Counted from the stretch's first letter, positions 25,646 to 34,247 are shown. The stretch is 64,000 nucleotides of DNA from Thermococcus cleftensis (GCF_000265525.1 NC_018015.1:1152322-1216321), one strand, 5' to 3'. Numbers and translations are program-made. Notes: a model not told the origin generated them from the letters alone.

Positions 25646-27045
25646 TGGGGAGAACTAAAACTAGGTTATGTCATTACGATGTTACTGCGGTCTTCATTGC
25701 ACTTGCCTATTCAGCCCTTTTGATGCATTTCAGCCTCGTTAAGTTCGAGTGCTTTCGCTACACCAGCCTTGACCTTGGGATCTTCACCCAGTCACTGGCC
25801 GGCTTCCTCCACGGCAGGCCCCTGTTCAACACCGTTGAATGGCAGCTCTACGGTACGCCAAATCATCTCGCCGTTCACTTCCAACCGTTTCTCTATCTCC
25901 TGGTCCCGATATTCGCGGTATTTCCGTCCCCAAAAACACTGCTCGTCCTCCAGACTGCTGCCCTGGGTTTCTCCGTGTTTCTGGCATACGTCCTCGCTAG
26001 GAAGCTCCTGTCCCCTCTGGAAGCGCTGGCGGCGACGGTTCTCTACGCCTTCAACTCCTCCCTCGTTGGCATAAACCTCTTCGAGTTCCACCCCGTCTCC
26101 TTCGCCGTCCCCCTCTTTATCCTCTCGGCGATTTTTCTGGTCGATCGCAGGGAACGGGCATTCTTCCTCGTTTCCGGGCTCATACTGACCATCAAGGAGG
26201 ACGCCTTTCTCGGTGTTCTCTCCCTCTCCCTATGGTGGGCCTTCGGAGATGAAATCTCCCTCAAAAGCGCAAGGAAAAACCGTCCTCTGCTTCTTCTGGC
26301 GGCCCTCTCCCTGCTGTACGGTGCGGTGGTCATAAAGCTGGTGATCCCGGCCCTTGGGGGCGGCTACCTGTACGGGAGCCTCTACACCGAACCCCGGCTG
26401 GATAGGCAGAAGCTCCTCTACTTCCTCCTTTTCAACCTGAGCCTGGGCCTCCTGCCGCTCTTCAGACCCAGGAACGCCCTTCTTCTTACCCTCCCCTGGC
26501 TTGAAAACCTCCTGGCATCGAGGCCCAGCCAAACGACTTTCGGCTTCCACTACCCCTACATGGTTCTCCCCCTCTCCTTCATCGGTGCGGTCTTCGCGCT
26601 CAGGGAGCTCGACCTCAGGAGGATCCTTCCCGTTCTCCTGAGTGTTGGCCTTCTGGTTTCCCTGGCGACGATGCCGGTCGAGCTGAATCAGCCGGAGAAA
26701 CCGCTCCCCCTCGTCTACCCCTCGGTTCTCGAACCCATACCCGGCCGAAAGGCGGTGGAACCGGTCATCGAGTTCCTCCTGGGGAGCAACCTTTCCGTCT
26801 ACACCCAGCCGGCCTTTTACCCCGCCCTGGCCGTCAAGCCCGACGTTTACGTTTACCCCGCCGGGGTGGAGCCGGACGCGGTTCTCGTGAACGTGAAAAC
26901 CTACCGCGGCAGGCTCTACCTTGAGAGGCTTCAAAAGATGGTGGGGGGGAAGTACCGTCCCGTCTACTCCCGGGACGGCGTGATGCTGTACATCAGGGAG
27001 GGGCTGAACGTCTCGGTTTTTGGGCTGGTGCCCACAGGATCCTAA
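25645..27045 (+). CDS. DUF2079-family polytopic membrane protein
   Basis: The 466-residue protein has about nine membrane spans. Early motifs CFRYTSLDLGIFTQSLAGFL and AVHFQPFLYLLVPIFAVFPS are typical of the DUF2079 family, which has glycosyltransferase-C-like topology. Members may transfer sugars from lipid carriers, but no activity is established. The loop after the spans (YLYGSLYTEPRLDRQKL) and the C-terminal soluble part with VYTQPAFYPALAVKPDVYVY are outside the membrane. The start at 25645 follows the palindrome; no ribosome binding site is seen, which suggests a leaderless mRNA. Confidence 0.72.
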   Translation: MGRTKTRLCHYDVTAVFIALAYSALLMHFSLVKFECFRYTSLDLGIFTQSLAGFLHGRPLFNTVEWQLYGTPNHLAVHFQPFLYLLVPIFAVFPSPKTLLVLQTAALGFSVFLAYVLARKLLSPLEALAATVLYAFNSSLVGINLFEFHPVSFAVPLFILSAIFLVDRRERAFFLVSGLILTIKEDAFLGVLSLSLWWAFGDEISLKSARKNRPLLLLAALSLLYGAVVIKLVIPALGGGYLYGSLYTEPRLDRQKLLYFLLFNLSLGLLPLFRPRNALLLTLPWLENLLASRPSQTTFGFHYPYMVLPLSFIGAVFALRELDLRRILPVLLSVGLLVSLATMPVELNQPEKPLPLVYPSVLEPIPGRKAVEPVIEFLLGSNLSVYTQPAFYPALAVKPDVYVYPAGVEPDAVLVNVKTYRGRLYLERLQKMVGGKYRPVYSRDGVMLYIREGLNVSVFGLVPTGS

Positions 27046-27071
27046 AATAGGGGGCCTGGAAAAAGCAAATG

Positions 27072-27734
27072 TCATATCTCCTCGATCTCGGGCACCACCT
27101 CATCAGGGGTTCCCGTCAGCACCACCCTCCCCGCGGCTATCACAACGATTCTGTCCGCAAACTCAACGAGGGGGCGCCAGATGTGGGAAACCACGACCAT
27201 GTTGGTCCCCTTTTGGGCCAGCTCTCCTATAACTCCTGCGACTTCCTTTATCCCCTCCAGATCCAGGTTGGCTAGAGGCTCATCTAGGAGCACCAGCTCG
27301 GGTTTTCCGAGGAACGCCTGGGCCAGGCTGATCCTCTTGAGCATGCCCGCCGAGTACTCTCCCATCTTTCTGTTCAGGTACTTCTCGGCCGAGAATAGCT
27401 CCGCGGCTTTGATTACTTCTTCTCCGTCCAGCCCCTTGACTTCGGCGATGTAGGTGAGCCATTCCCTGGCCGTCCTGTGCTTTGGAAGGGCCGGCGGGTC
27501 GAAGGAGACGCCTATCCTTTTCCTCAGCCCGTCGTTGCTCCAGGGCTTCTCGCCCAGGACCCTGATTTCCCCTTTGCTCGGCCTGTACAGGCCGGCGCAG
27601 AGGTTCAGGAAGGTGCTCTTTCCGCCACCGTTGGGGCCGAGTATCAGCGTCAGTCCCCCCTCGATTTCGAGGTTTATCGAATCCAGGGCCACCAGCCTGC
27701 CGAACCGCTTGGTGAGGTTCTTCGCGGTTATCAT
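27072..27734 (-). CDS. ABC transporter ATP-binding protein
   Basis: The 220-residue ATPase has Walker A GPNGGGKST, a Q-loop region, the signature YSAGMLKRISLAQAF (a divergent LSGGQ), Walker B LVLLDEPLANLD and the switch His in VVVSHIW. It is closest in layout to drug/lipid exporter (ABC-2) ATPases. It is the last gene of the 27.1-32.5 kb minus-strand operon and overlaps the preceding gene by 4 nt. It would power the permease at 28165-28935, which is interrupted here. Confidence 0.88.
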   Translation of the reverse strand: MITAKNLTKRFGRLVALDSINLEIEGGLTLILGPNGGGKSTFLNLCAGLYRPSKGEIRVLGEKPWSNDGLRKRIGVSFDPPALPKHRTAREWLTYIAEVKGLDGEEVIKAAELFSAEKYLNRKMGEYSAGMLKRISLAQAFLGKPELVLLDEPLANLDLEGIKEVAGVIGELAQKGTNMVVVSHIWRPLVEFADRIVVIAAGRVVLTGTPDEVVPEIEEI

Positions 27735-28168
27735 CTTCTCCTCCCCTCCACGAGCAGGACGGCCGCGAGAAGGAGGGCGCTCACACCTCCCAGGCCGTAC
27801 CTGATGTTGAGAACGGTTACCGAGGGGTGCCTGTTGATCACCCTGACCGCCAGGGTAACCGGCGTCATCGACCCCACCGCGAAATAGTAGGGCCCCGAGT
27901 GCTCCAGCATCGCCCTGCCGCGGAAACTGCCCGTCACGTTCCTTTCGAGGATCGCCCTTCCGCTTTCGGGGTCGAAGACCCTGACGGTATAGCCGGTTCC
28001 CTCGTCGGCGCTGGCACTGAGCACTGCCGTTCCCGCTGACGGCACCACCATTCCCTGCCCCACGAGGACGACCTCGGAAATCGGCTGGGTCAGGGCGTTC
28101 TTTTCTATCGGGAACACGAGGATTGTCATTATGACTATCGACAGCAGTACCGCCTTCAGGAGCCTCAT
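27731..28168 (-). CDS. Small exported protein with two membrane helices, ABC operon
   Basis: The 145-residue protein starts with a signal anchor (MRLLKAVLLSIVIMTILVF) and ends with a membrane helix (GLGGVSALLLAAVLLVEG) followed by GRRR. The middle is a beta-rich extracellular domain. The ATG at 28168 overlaps the permease stop (ATGA), and its TGA overlaps the ATPase start. GGAGGG lies before the start. Probably an accessory subunit of the transporter; no family recognised. Confidence 0.7.
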   Translation of the reverse strand: MRLLKAVLLSIVIMTILVFPIEKNALTQPISEVVLVGQGMVVPSAGTAVLSASADEGTGYTVRVFDPESGRAILERNVTGSFRGRAMLEHSGPYYFAVGSMTPVTLAVRVINRHPSVTVLNIRYGLGGVSALLLAAVLLVEGRRR

Positions 28169-28935
28169 GAGACGTCCCTCCACTCGCTGAGTATGAGGGC
28201 CACGCCGAGCATCACCGCCGGTAGAAGAAGCCCCACGTAGAAGGAACCGTCGAGGAACGCCGCCACCCTGTCGGAGGGGTAGAACTGGGTCGTGTAGGCT
28301 TTGAAGAACGCATCGTCGATGACCCTCGGGGGAAGGCTCCTCAGTTTAAGCACGAGGGGGGCGTAGAGGAGCGTTATGCTTCCGAGGAGGGCGGCGAAGG
28401 TGTTCGGGGAGAGCATAGCCACCAGGGCCGATAAAGATACCACGTAGAGCACCATCATGGCTCAGTAGAGGAGGTAGCCCGCTAAGAAGCCCTCCCCGAA
28501 GAGTGCCCTTCTCATCAGCTCAGGGACGTCCCCGTGAATGTATAAGAACGCCAGGAGGGCCGGCAGGATTGAGGCAAGGAAGAGCAGCACCATCGCGGAG
28601 AGCGCCTTTGAAAGGACCACCGAATGGTTCCTGACGGGCAGGCTGTAGATGCTCTTGGCAACCCTAGTGTCCCTGTCGTACCTGAGCATCAGGGAGACCA
28701 GCAGGGCCCCGGTGAGCGCGAATATCGTGTACTCCTCGGTTCCCAGCCTTGGGAGTATCAGTCCCAGGGTCTTGGCGGACTCGGAAACTATTACGCTATC
28801 CGGCCCGGCTATCATAAACACGGTATCGTTGCTCGTCAGGCCGGAAAAGAAGGTGATGCCGAGCATGACGAAGCCGAAGATGAAGACGAGCAGGTTGTAG
28901 GGATCCTCAAGCTCCCACCTTATCTGGGCCCTCAT
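28165..28935 (-). pseudogene. ABC-2-type permease interrupted by an in-frame TGA
   Basis: One reading frame from 28935 to 28165 encodes a six-span permease of 256 codons, but codon 158 is TGA (28462-28464). Upstream is a 157-residue open frame ending GEGFLAGYLLY. Immediately downstream, after one codon (GCC), two ATG codons in the same frame open a 97-residue frame, MMVLYVVSLSALVAML, with the remaining spans. Tryptophan (TGG) fits the hydrophobic helix at the stop. Either a nonsense mutation has made a pseudogene, or the protein is made in two parts by reinitiation at 28458. ATPase and other operon genes on both sides are intact or frameshifted. Confidence 0.75.
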
Positions 28936-28939
28936 TGCC

Positions 28940-30526
28940 TCACCTCCTCAGCCTCAGGGCCAGGTAGACCGCACCCACGACCCCGGCAAGGATACCCGCC
29001 TTGACCCACAGGGAGCCGTTGTCCCTTCCCGGCGGGCCAGGGACGTCATCGGTGGGCGGCGCTGAGGGGACAGGAGTGTTCTCAGGAACACTGTTTTCGC
29101 GGGTCTGCGACTTTTCCCCGGCCCCGGTGTCGTCTGCTCCGCCAGAGGGCGGCGAGGTGACGATTTCCCTATCCTCCACCGCGGGCTTCTTTTCCAGGCT
29201 CACCTCGATCCTCTTCGACTCGTTCGGGGCCAGGATTACCTCCAGGCTCTTCGTGAGATAGCCGGGAGCCTTCACTGTGATGTTGTAGCGCCCGGGGCTG
29301 AGCGTTAGGTTTTTGGATTTGACCTCCTCGCCGTTAAGGAGCACCGTCGCGTTTTCCGGATAGGTTACCACAGTTAGGGCCGCGCTGGCCGGGGAGAGCC
29401 TCAGGAAAACACTCGCACTCTCTGCCAGAAACACGGATTCTTTAGCCGAGAGGTTGCCCTTAGAGGCTACGACGGTGTAGTTCCCGGGGGGAAGAAAGAG
29501 CGTCGCGGGCGTTGTGGCGAAGGCCCTCAGTACCCCGTCGGTGACCACGAGGGAAGCGTTGCCCGGCTCGGAATCGACCTTAAGGGGAACCGCTCTCACA
29601 GCCCTCCTCTCCACCGTCAGCGAGGACTTCACCTTTTCCATGTCCACGCTGATGTGGCGGGTTTCGTTGGGGACCACCCTGACGAGGCACTGGACCAAGT
29701 AGTGGTTCTCCGCTATTCCCACCGTGTGGGTGTCGAGCTTATGGATCACCGGTATCCGTACCGTCCCGTAGTAGCTGACGGCGGTGGCGTTGTAAACGTC
29801 GCGGGGAATGGCCGGAACGTAGAGGCCCATGGGGGTGTAGAAAATGTAGCGGTTGTAGCCGCCGTTGATGTAGAACGTCAAACCCTGGGGCACGGAGTCT
29901 ATCTCCAGCCGCGCCCAGGGGACGAGGTAGGTGGCGTTTCTGACGCTTTCCGAGTGAGTTGCCCCTGGGTACACTTCGACGTAGAAAATGCAGGGTTTCC
30001 CGTCATCGTCTCCAATGTGCATGAAGGTTCCATTGAGGGTTATGTACACCTCGTCCCTTCCCCGCACTGCGAGGCCCATTGGGTAGGGATTCGATACGTT
30101 GAGATACCCGGAGTTGCTTCCACACCCACCTGGGAACGCAAACGGATTGAAGGGAGGGTTGAGCTTCTCCCGGCTGTAGTTGGCGCTCTCGTTGAAGATT
30201 GCCCATATCGACACGATCCCCTCCCCTGAAACCGCTTCCGCAATCTCGTCGGGATTCACGCGGAGGATTGTGGCTTCCCCAGCCTTCACCGAAACCCTGG
30301 CGGTTACGGTTACGTTTCCGGTTATCCTGACTGTGTAGTTCCCCGGCTTGAGCACCAGGCCCACGGGAGTGGTGTAAGAGCCCACCCCCTCTATCTCGGC
30401 CACGTTTCCAGGTGCCTCGACGAACAGGTAGCCGGGCCTCTCCATCGTGCTTTCTCCGGCCGAATATGCCGGAGGAACGAGCAGACCGGCCATCAAAAAC
30501 GCCAGAAAAATGAGCTTCCATCTCAC
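28940..30526 (-). CDS. Secreted PEGA-domain surface protein
   Basis: The 528-residue protein has a signal peptide (about residues 1-24), three to four PEGA-like beta domains ending in turns such as LKPGNYTVRI, LPPGNYTVVA and LSPGRYNITVKAPGYL, a Pro/Ser/Glu-rich linker, and a C-terminal membrane helix before RLRR. It would be displayed outside the cell and tethered to the membrane. The start is GTG at 30526, overlapping the upstream stop (GTGA) and preceded by GGAGGTGGAAGC. Its place in an ABC exporter operon suggests a partner role, e.g. envelope binding, but this is inference. Confidence 0.8.
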   Translation of the reverse strand: MRWKLIFLAFLMAGLLVPPAYSAGESTMERPGYLFVEAPGNVAEIEGVGSYTTPVGLVLKPGNYTVRITGNVTVTARVSVKAGEATILRVNPDEIAEAVSGEGIVSIWAIFNESANYSREKLNPPFNPFAFPGGCGSNSGYLNVSNPYPMGLAVRGRDEVYITLNGTFMHIGDDDGKPCIFYVEVYPGATHSESVRNATYLVPWARLEIDSVPQGLTFYINGGYNRYIFYTPMGLYVPAIPRDVYNATAVSYYGTVRIPVIHKLDTHTVGIAENHYLVQCLVRVVPNETRHISVDMEKVKSSLTVERRAVRAVPLKVDSEPGNASLVVTDGVLRAFATTPATLFLPPGNYTVVASKGNLSAKESVFLAESASVFLRLSPASAALTVVTYPENATVLLNGEEVKSKNLTLSPGRYNITVKAPGYLTKSLEVILAPNESKRIEVSLEKKPAVEDREIVTSPPSGGADDTGAGEKSQTRENSVPENTPVPSAPPTDDVPGPPGRDNGSLWVKAGILAGVVGAVYLALRLRR

Positions 30527-31536
30527 CGCTTCCACCTCCTTTCCGTCCACAGAGCTGTCATGGCGAGAACGACGAGCGAGATGACGAAGAAGTACCTGAC
30601 TGGGGTCGAAGGCGAGCGCCCGCTCCCGTAGTCCGGGAGCTTGACGTTGGTGTCGTAGAGGTTAAAGCCGGGTTGCCACCATTCTTTATCCGCCCTGCCC
30701 TCGGCGAAGAGTTTTGACATTTTTTCGCCGGCCAGGTAATCGTAACTGTTTCCCAGTATCACCCCAAGGGACAGGAGTTCGGGCGAGGTTTTCATGAGCC
30801 TGGTGGTCAGCATTATGCCAGTGTCAAAGTCGTATACCCCTCCCGAGATTAGTGAGGCCTTTATGATGCCGCCACCCCTTGACCAGACCAGCGGCACCGC
30901 GTTGCTCTCGATAAGGACGTAGGGCGGGTTAAAGTCCCCGTAGTACGTGTGGAGAATTTTTTTGTCCATCCAGGTGAACGAGACGTTGTTCACCACCAGA
31001 TCGGAGGTTGTGAAGTTGAACTCCCTTAGGATGCTCGAACGGACGAGCAGGCCCCCCTTCTTTGGTAATCTGGAGGGGTCCACGAAAAACGTGGGCCTTC
31101 CAAGAACTCTGCCGTTGTGGTGGTACATCATGTCGGTCAGGTTAAGGAGGATCGTTCTTGAGAGAACCAGTTTACCGAGGGGTTTCTGAAAATTGGCCAG
31201 CGCGTTGTTAAGCTCCAAAGTAACCCTGATTGAGGCGCTGTCATTGGAAACGTCAACGATCTCAAAGGTTAAGAAGACGTTTCCTTCTGCCACTAGGGTC
31301 ATGAAGGAGTTGTTATCGACTTCCTCCACGGCGGATATGTTCTCGTAGGCATCTTCCGGTAGAAGTTCCGGCCACACCTGGAACGCGTTCCATTCCTGTC
31401 CGTTAGGATTTTCGGGCACCATAAGGGCGTATTTGATATACACCCCCTTCTGGAACCAGTATGGAAGTGAGTAAACTGGCGCTGCGGCCGCTGAAAGTGT
31501 CAGAAGTGCCAGGACAGCGGCGATGGTTTTCCTCAT
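30523..31536 (-). CDS. Exported membrane-anchored protein B, paralogue of the adjacent frameshifted gene
   Basis: The 337-residue protein has a signal peptide (AAVLALLTLSAAAAPVYS), an extracellular domain opening with LPYWFQKGVYIKYALMVP, and a C-terminal helix (YFFVISLVVLAMTALW) plus basic tail. It is a clear paralogue of the gene immediately upstream: both have LPxWFQxGxYxKYAL near the N-terminus and PGFNLYDTNV near the C-terminus. The ATG at 31536 overlaps the upstream TGA and follows GGAGGGGAGA. Function unknown; the family looks specific to Thermococcales. Confidence 0.78.
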   Translation of the reverse strand: MRKTIAAVLALLTLSAAAAPVYSLPYWFQKGVYIKYALMVPENPNGQEWNAFQVWPELLPEDAYENISAVEEVDNNSFMTLVAEGNVFLTFEIVDVSNDSASIRVTLELNNALANFQKPLGKLVLSRTILLNLTDMMYHHNGRVLGRPTFFVDPSRLPKKGGLLVRSSILREFNFTTSDLVVNNVSFTWMDKKILHTYYGDFNPPYVLIESNAVPLVWSRGGGIIKASLISGGVYDFDTGIMLTTRLMKTSPELLSLGVILGNSYDYLAGEKMSKLFAEGRADKEWWQPGFNLYDTNVKLPDYGSGRSPSTPVRYFFVISLVVLAMTALWTERRWKR

Positions 31537-32544
31537 TCTCCCCTCCACCTCCAGTTCAGGAGGGCGCTGAGAAGTAGAAGTAACAGAGAAACCGAGAAGA
31601 GGTATTTCATCTTTGTGTCAGGAACCTCACTTGATGACGTTTTTGGAAACCTGACGTTGGTGTCGTAGAGGTTAAAGCCGGGATTCCAGAGCTCATGGGG
31701 GGGTTTCGCCCCTGTCCTTAAGCCTCTCATTCCTTTCGGCGGCTGAATAATCATAACTGTCGCCGTTTATTACTCCGAGGGCCAGCAACTCTGGAGTCAC
31801 ATCAAAAAATCCTGTTATCAAAACTCCTGTATCAAAGTCATAGATGTAGTTGTTCCAAATTGTGGCCGAGTAATAACCATCACTGAGTTTCCAGTAGAAA
31901 GGAACCTGTGAGCTGGATATGTGGATATATGGGGGTTCGAAAGTGCGATAATATGTGTTTAACTTTGTATGCTCCCACAAAGAATAGGATACATTGTCCA
32001 CAAGAATGTCCTGGGTTGCAGCACCTAATTTCCCGACACGACTCATATTTACCAGTAGACTTCCTTTGGGGGGCAGATTCTCTGGGAAGACAAGAAAAGT
32101 TGGTCTCCCGATTACTGAACCGTTGTCATCTATGTATTCCATGCGTCTAAGATCCAGAGTGAGGATTGTGGACATAACAATTTTATCTAAATAATATCTG
32201 TTGTAAATCCAGACATCATTAAGTTCGAGGGTGGTGTTTACCAGCGCAGTCTCATTTTGTACATTCAATATCATTAACGTCAAAAACACGTTCCCCCGAA
32301 CCACCAAGGATACAAGCTCATCTGCACCTGTACCATTTAGACGTTTTAAAATTAAATCCCGGGATTGATTTGGTATTTGGGATAGGTAAACCTCAAAGAT
32401 GTTGACCTTCCTTTCGTCTCCGGGTGATAGCAGGGCGTATTTAACGTAAGTCCCCTCCTGGAACCAGTTGGGGAGGGCGTGAACTGGGGGCAGGGTCACC
32501 GATAGGACTACCAGCGAAAAAACGATCGACCTTGGAATCCCCAC
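31533..32544 (-). pseudogene. Exported protein A, paralogue of B, frameshifted at a 7-base C run
   Basis: From a GTG at 32544 (preceded by GGAGGGTGCACGCGC) the frame encodes a signal peptide and LPNWFQEGTYVKYALLSP, homologous to protein B. It stops early at 31693-31695, just after a run of seven Gs on the plus strand (31697-31703). The missing C-terminus, LWNPGFNLYDTNVRFPKT and a membrane helix, continues in the neighbouring frame to 31533. The total length is 1012 nt; removing one base gives 336 residues, almost exactly the 337 of B. A single-base expansion of the homopolymer explains this. The middle of the gene (about 31740-32450) is visibly AT-richer than its surroundings. Confidence 0.8.
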
Positions 32545-32584
32545 GCGCGTGCACCCTCCATGCGTGCGGTGCGATTGTAGTACT

Positions 32585-32603
32585 GGGACGTCCCTTATAA
32601 GTC
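32585..32603 (-). promoter_or_regulatory. Operon promoter with adjacent palindrome
   Basis: On the minus strand the TATA-like ACTTATAAG (about 32595-32603) is followed directly by the perfect 10-bp palindrome GGGACGTCCC (32585-32594). It lies about 40-60 nt upstream of the GTG start at 32544 and probably drives the six-gene operon. The palindrome next to TATA may be a regulator site. Confidence 0.5.
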
Positions 32604-32772
32604 TTACGTTTCAAGGTTGTGTTTAACGCACCCGATTCAGTGAATCCAAAAACAGCCATCATCTGTTGTATGGTGGCGAATCTGGGGCCAAGTAATCAAC
32701 GTGCCTGATTCCCGAGAAGGACTTGGGGCGAACCCTCAACGAACCCAAAAAGGTTTAAACTGAGAGCAGGTT

Positions 32773-33408
32773 CTAAATCTCTCCCTTCCCCTCGAAGAAC
32801 GCCTCAAGCTCCTCGTCGCTTATCCCGTCGTCCGTTTCCGTGTAGCCCAGCTCCCTCTTCTGGAGTTCTATGAGTCCGGGCGTGAGCAGAAGCTTCCCGT
32901 TCAGCTTCGGCACCGCGTAGTGGAGCGTTATCTCGCTGAACTCGTCCAGCTTTATCGTGGGGTTAAGCTCGTACTCAATCTCCCCCAGCCTCTTCCCTTC
33001 CGCGATAAGCTTCGCCACTATCGCCGAGCCGTCTATGGAAAACTGCACGCTCCCGATGTGCCTGGCCTTCGCACCCTCAATCTTCTCGGTTATGAACTTC
33101 TTGGTTTTTCCCGTGAACTCGAAGTCGCCAAGGATTCCGCCGACGACTATTATCGTGTCCCCCTCGATGTCCTCCGGCTTCAGCTCCTCCTCAGCGAAGG
33201 GGTCGAGGATTATGAGCTTCGAGCGGTCGAAGGGGAACTCTGTGACGCTCTGGCTCAAAACGCTTCCCAGCTTCGCGAGTTCTTCCCTTTCATGAGGTTC
33301 TACGTTGGTGAATATCAGCCTCTCCCCCCACCACTCGCTCGCGTGCCTGTACTCGAGCAGTACCCAGTCGCGCAGTTCCTCCAGGTGTTCTATGAGCAGG
33401 TACGGCAT
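32773..33408 (-). CDS. SPOUT-class methyltransferase of the SFM1 (PF04252) family
   Basis: The 211-residue protein begins MPYLLIEHLEELRDWVLLEY, the characteristic start of the SFM1 family, and continues with LIILDPFAEEELKPEDIEG, the knot motif VVGGILGDFEF, GSVQFSIDGSAI and LTPGLIELQKREL. Yeast SFM1 is a SPOUT-fold protein that methylates an arginine of ribosomal protein Rps3; archaeal members are annotated as RNA methyltransferases without proof. The start at 33408 follows GGTGATGCTC. A TATA-like GCTTTTAAGACC (33439-33450) lies upstream, so the long open frame to 33690 is an artefact of the divergent gene. Confidence 0.8.
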   Translation of the reverse strand: MPYLLIEHLEELRDWVLLEYRHASEWWGERLIFTNVEPHEREELAKLGSVLSQSVTEFPFDRSKLIILDPFAEEELKPEDIEGDTIIVVGGILGDFEFTGKTKKFITEKIEGAKARHIGSVQFSIDGSAIVAKLIAEGKRLGEIEYELNPTIKLDEFSEITLHYAVPKLNGKLLLTPGLIELQKRELGYTETDDGISDEELEAFFEGKGEI

Positions 33409-33507
33409 GAGCATCACCACGCCCGCTTTGCCCTTTGGTCTTAAAAGCCTGCCGACTCCCCAATCCTGCCCAGCAAGGGTTTTAACGGGGAAGGACGAGT
33501 TGCACCC

Positions 33508-34107
33508 ATGGGCTTTCGGGAGAAGTATGCGAAGCTCGGCGAGAGGTACGAGAGGATAGACGGCCCGCTGGAGAGGTTCTTTGACCCGCTGAGGAGGAAG
33601 GCGGCCGGCTACGTCGCCGGCAGGGTGCTCGAGGTCGGCGTCGGCACCGGCTTCATGCTCCCCCATTACCCACGGGACATCGAGCTGCACGCGATAGATG
33701 CCGTCCCCGAGATGGTGGAGGTGGCGAAGGAGAGGGCCGAGGAAATTGGTTTGAACGCCAGATTCTACGTGATGGACGCCGAAAAGCTGGAGTTCCCAAG
33801 CGGGAGCTTCGATACCGTCCTTTCAGCCTTCGTCTTCTGCACCGTCCCGGACCCGGAGAGGGCCATGGCAGAAATACACCGCGTCCTTAAGCCCGGCGGG
33901 AGGGTAATCCTGCTTGAGCACACGAAGAGCGACTGCAGGCTTCTGAACTGGCTGTTTCTCAAACCCCTCGACGTTCTCCTTGGTCTCTTGCTGGAGGACA
34001 ACACGCTGAGGGAAACGCACCTTCTGGCCAGAAAATACTTCGAAATCGAGCACGAGGAGAGCCACTACCGGGGAATAGTCCGGCTCATTGTGGGCAGGAA
34101 GGGGTGA
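33508..34107 (+). CDS. Class I SAM-dependent methyltransferase (UbiE-like)
   Basis: The 199-residue protein has motif I VLEVGVGTGFMLPH, an acidic residue in HAIDAVPEMVEVA, and motif IV DTVLSAFVFCTV. HRVLKPGGRVILLEH fits UbiE/phospholipid-N-methyltransferase-like enzymes. The substrate cannot be told from sequence. It diverges from the SFM1-like gene. A TATA-like GTTTTAACGG (about 33479-33488) lies about 25 nt before the ATG and suggests a leaderless mRNA. Confidence 0.85.
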   Translation: MGFREKYAKLGERYERIDGPLERFFDPLRRKAAGYVAGRVLEVGVGTGFMLPHYPRDIELHAIDAVPEMVEVAKERAEEIGLNARFYVMDAEKLEFPSGSFDTVLSAFVFCTVPDPERAMAEIHRVLKPGGRVILLEHTKSDCRLLNWLFLKPLDVLLGLLLEDNTLRETHLLARKYFEIEHEESHYRGIVRLIVGRKG

Positions 34108-34129
34108 GGGAATGAGCGCGAGAAAAATG

Positions 34130-34207
34130 TGGTGCGGTGGCCGGGATTTGAACCCGGGTTACCGGCTTGGGAGGCCGGTGTCCTGGACCAGGCTAGACTA
34201 CCACCGC
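34130..34207 (-). tRNA. tRNA-Gly (CCC), CCA end encoded
   Basis: The minus strand gives acceptor GCGGTGG pairing with CCACCGC, discriminator A, and an encoded CCA at 34130-34132. The anticodon stem CCGGC/GCCGG encloses CU-CCC-AA, giving anticodon CCC (glycine). The T arm CCGGG-TTCAAAT-CCCGG is canonical. There is no intron. A TATA-like GCTTTTAAATGG (minus strand, about 34235-34246) lies upstream, partly adjoining the end of the DMT transporter gene. Confidence 0.96.
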
Positions 34208-34247
34208 CCTGGCCCGCTATAATTAAGCCGTTCTCCATTTAAAAGCT

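Noticed and set aside
28462-28464. TGA read as selenocysteine or another amino acid
   Set aside because: Thermococcales are not known to decode TGA, there is no visible insertion element, and the site is inside a hydrophobic helix where Trp fits.
32441-32662. 73-codon minus-strand frame over the start of protein A
   Set aside because: It spans the operon promoter and palindrome and is in a different frame from the signal peptide of protein A.
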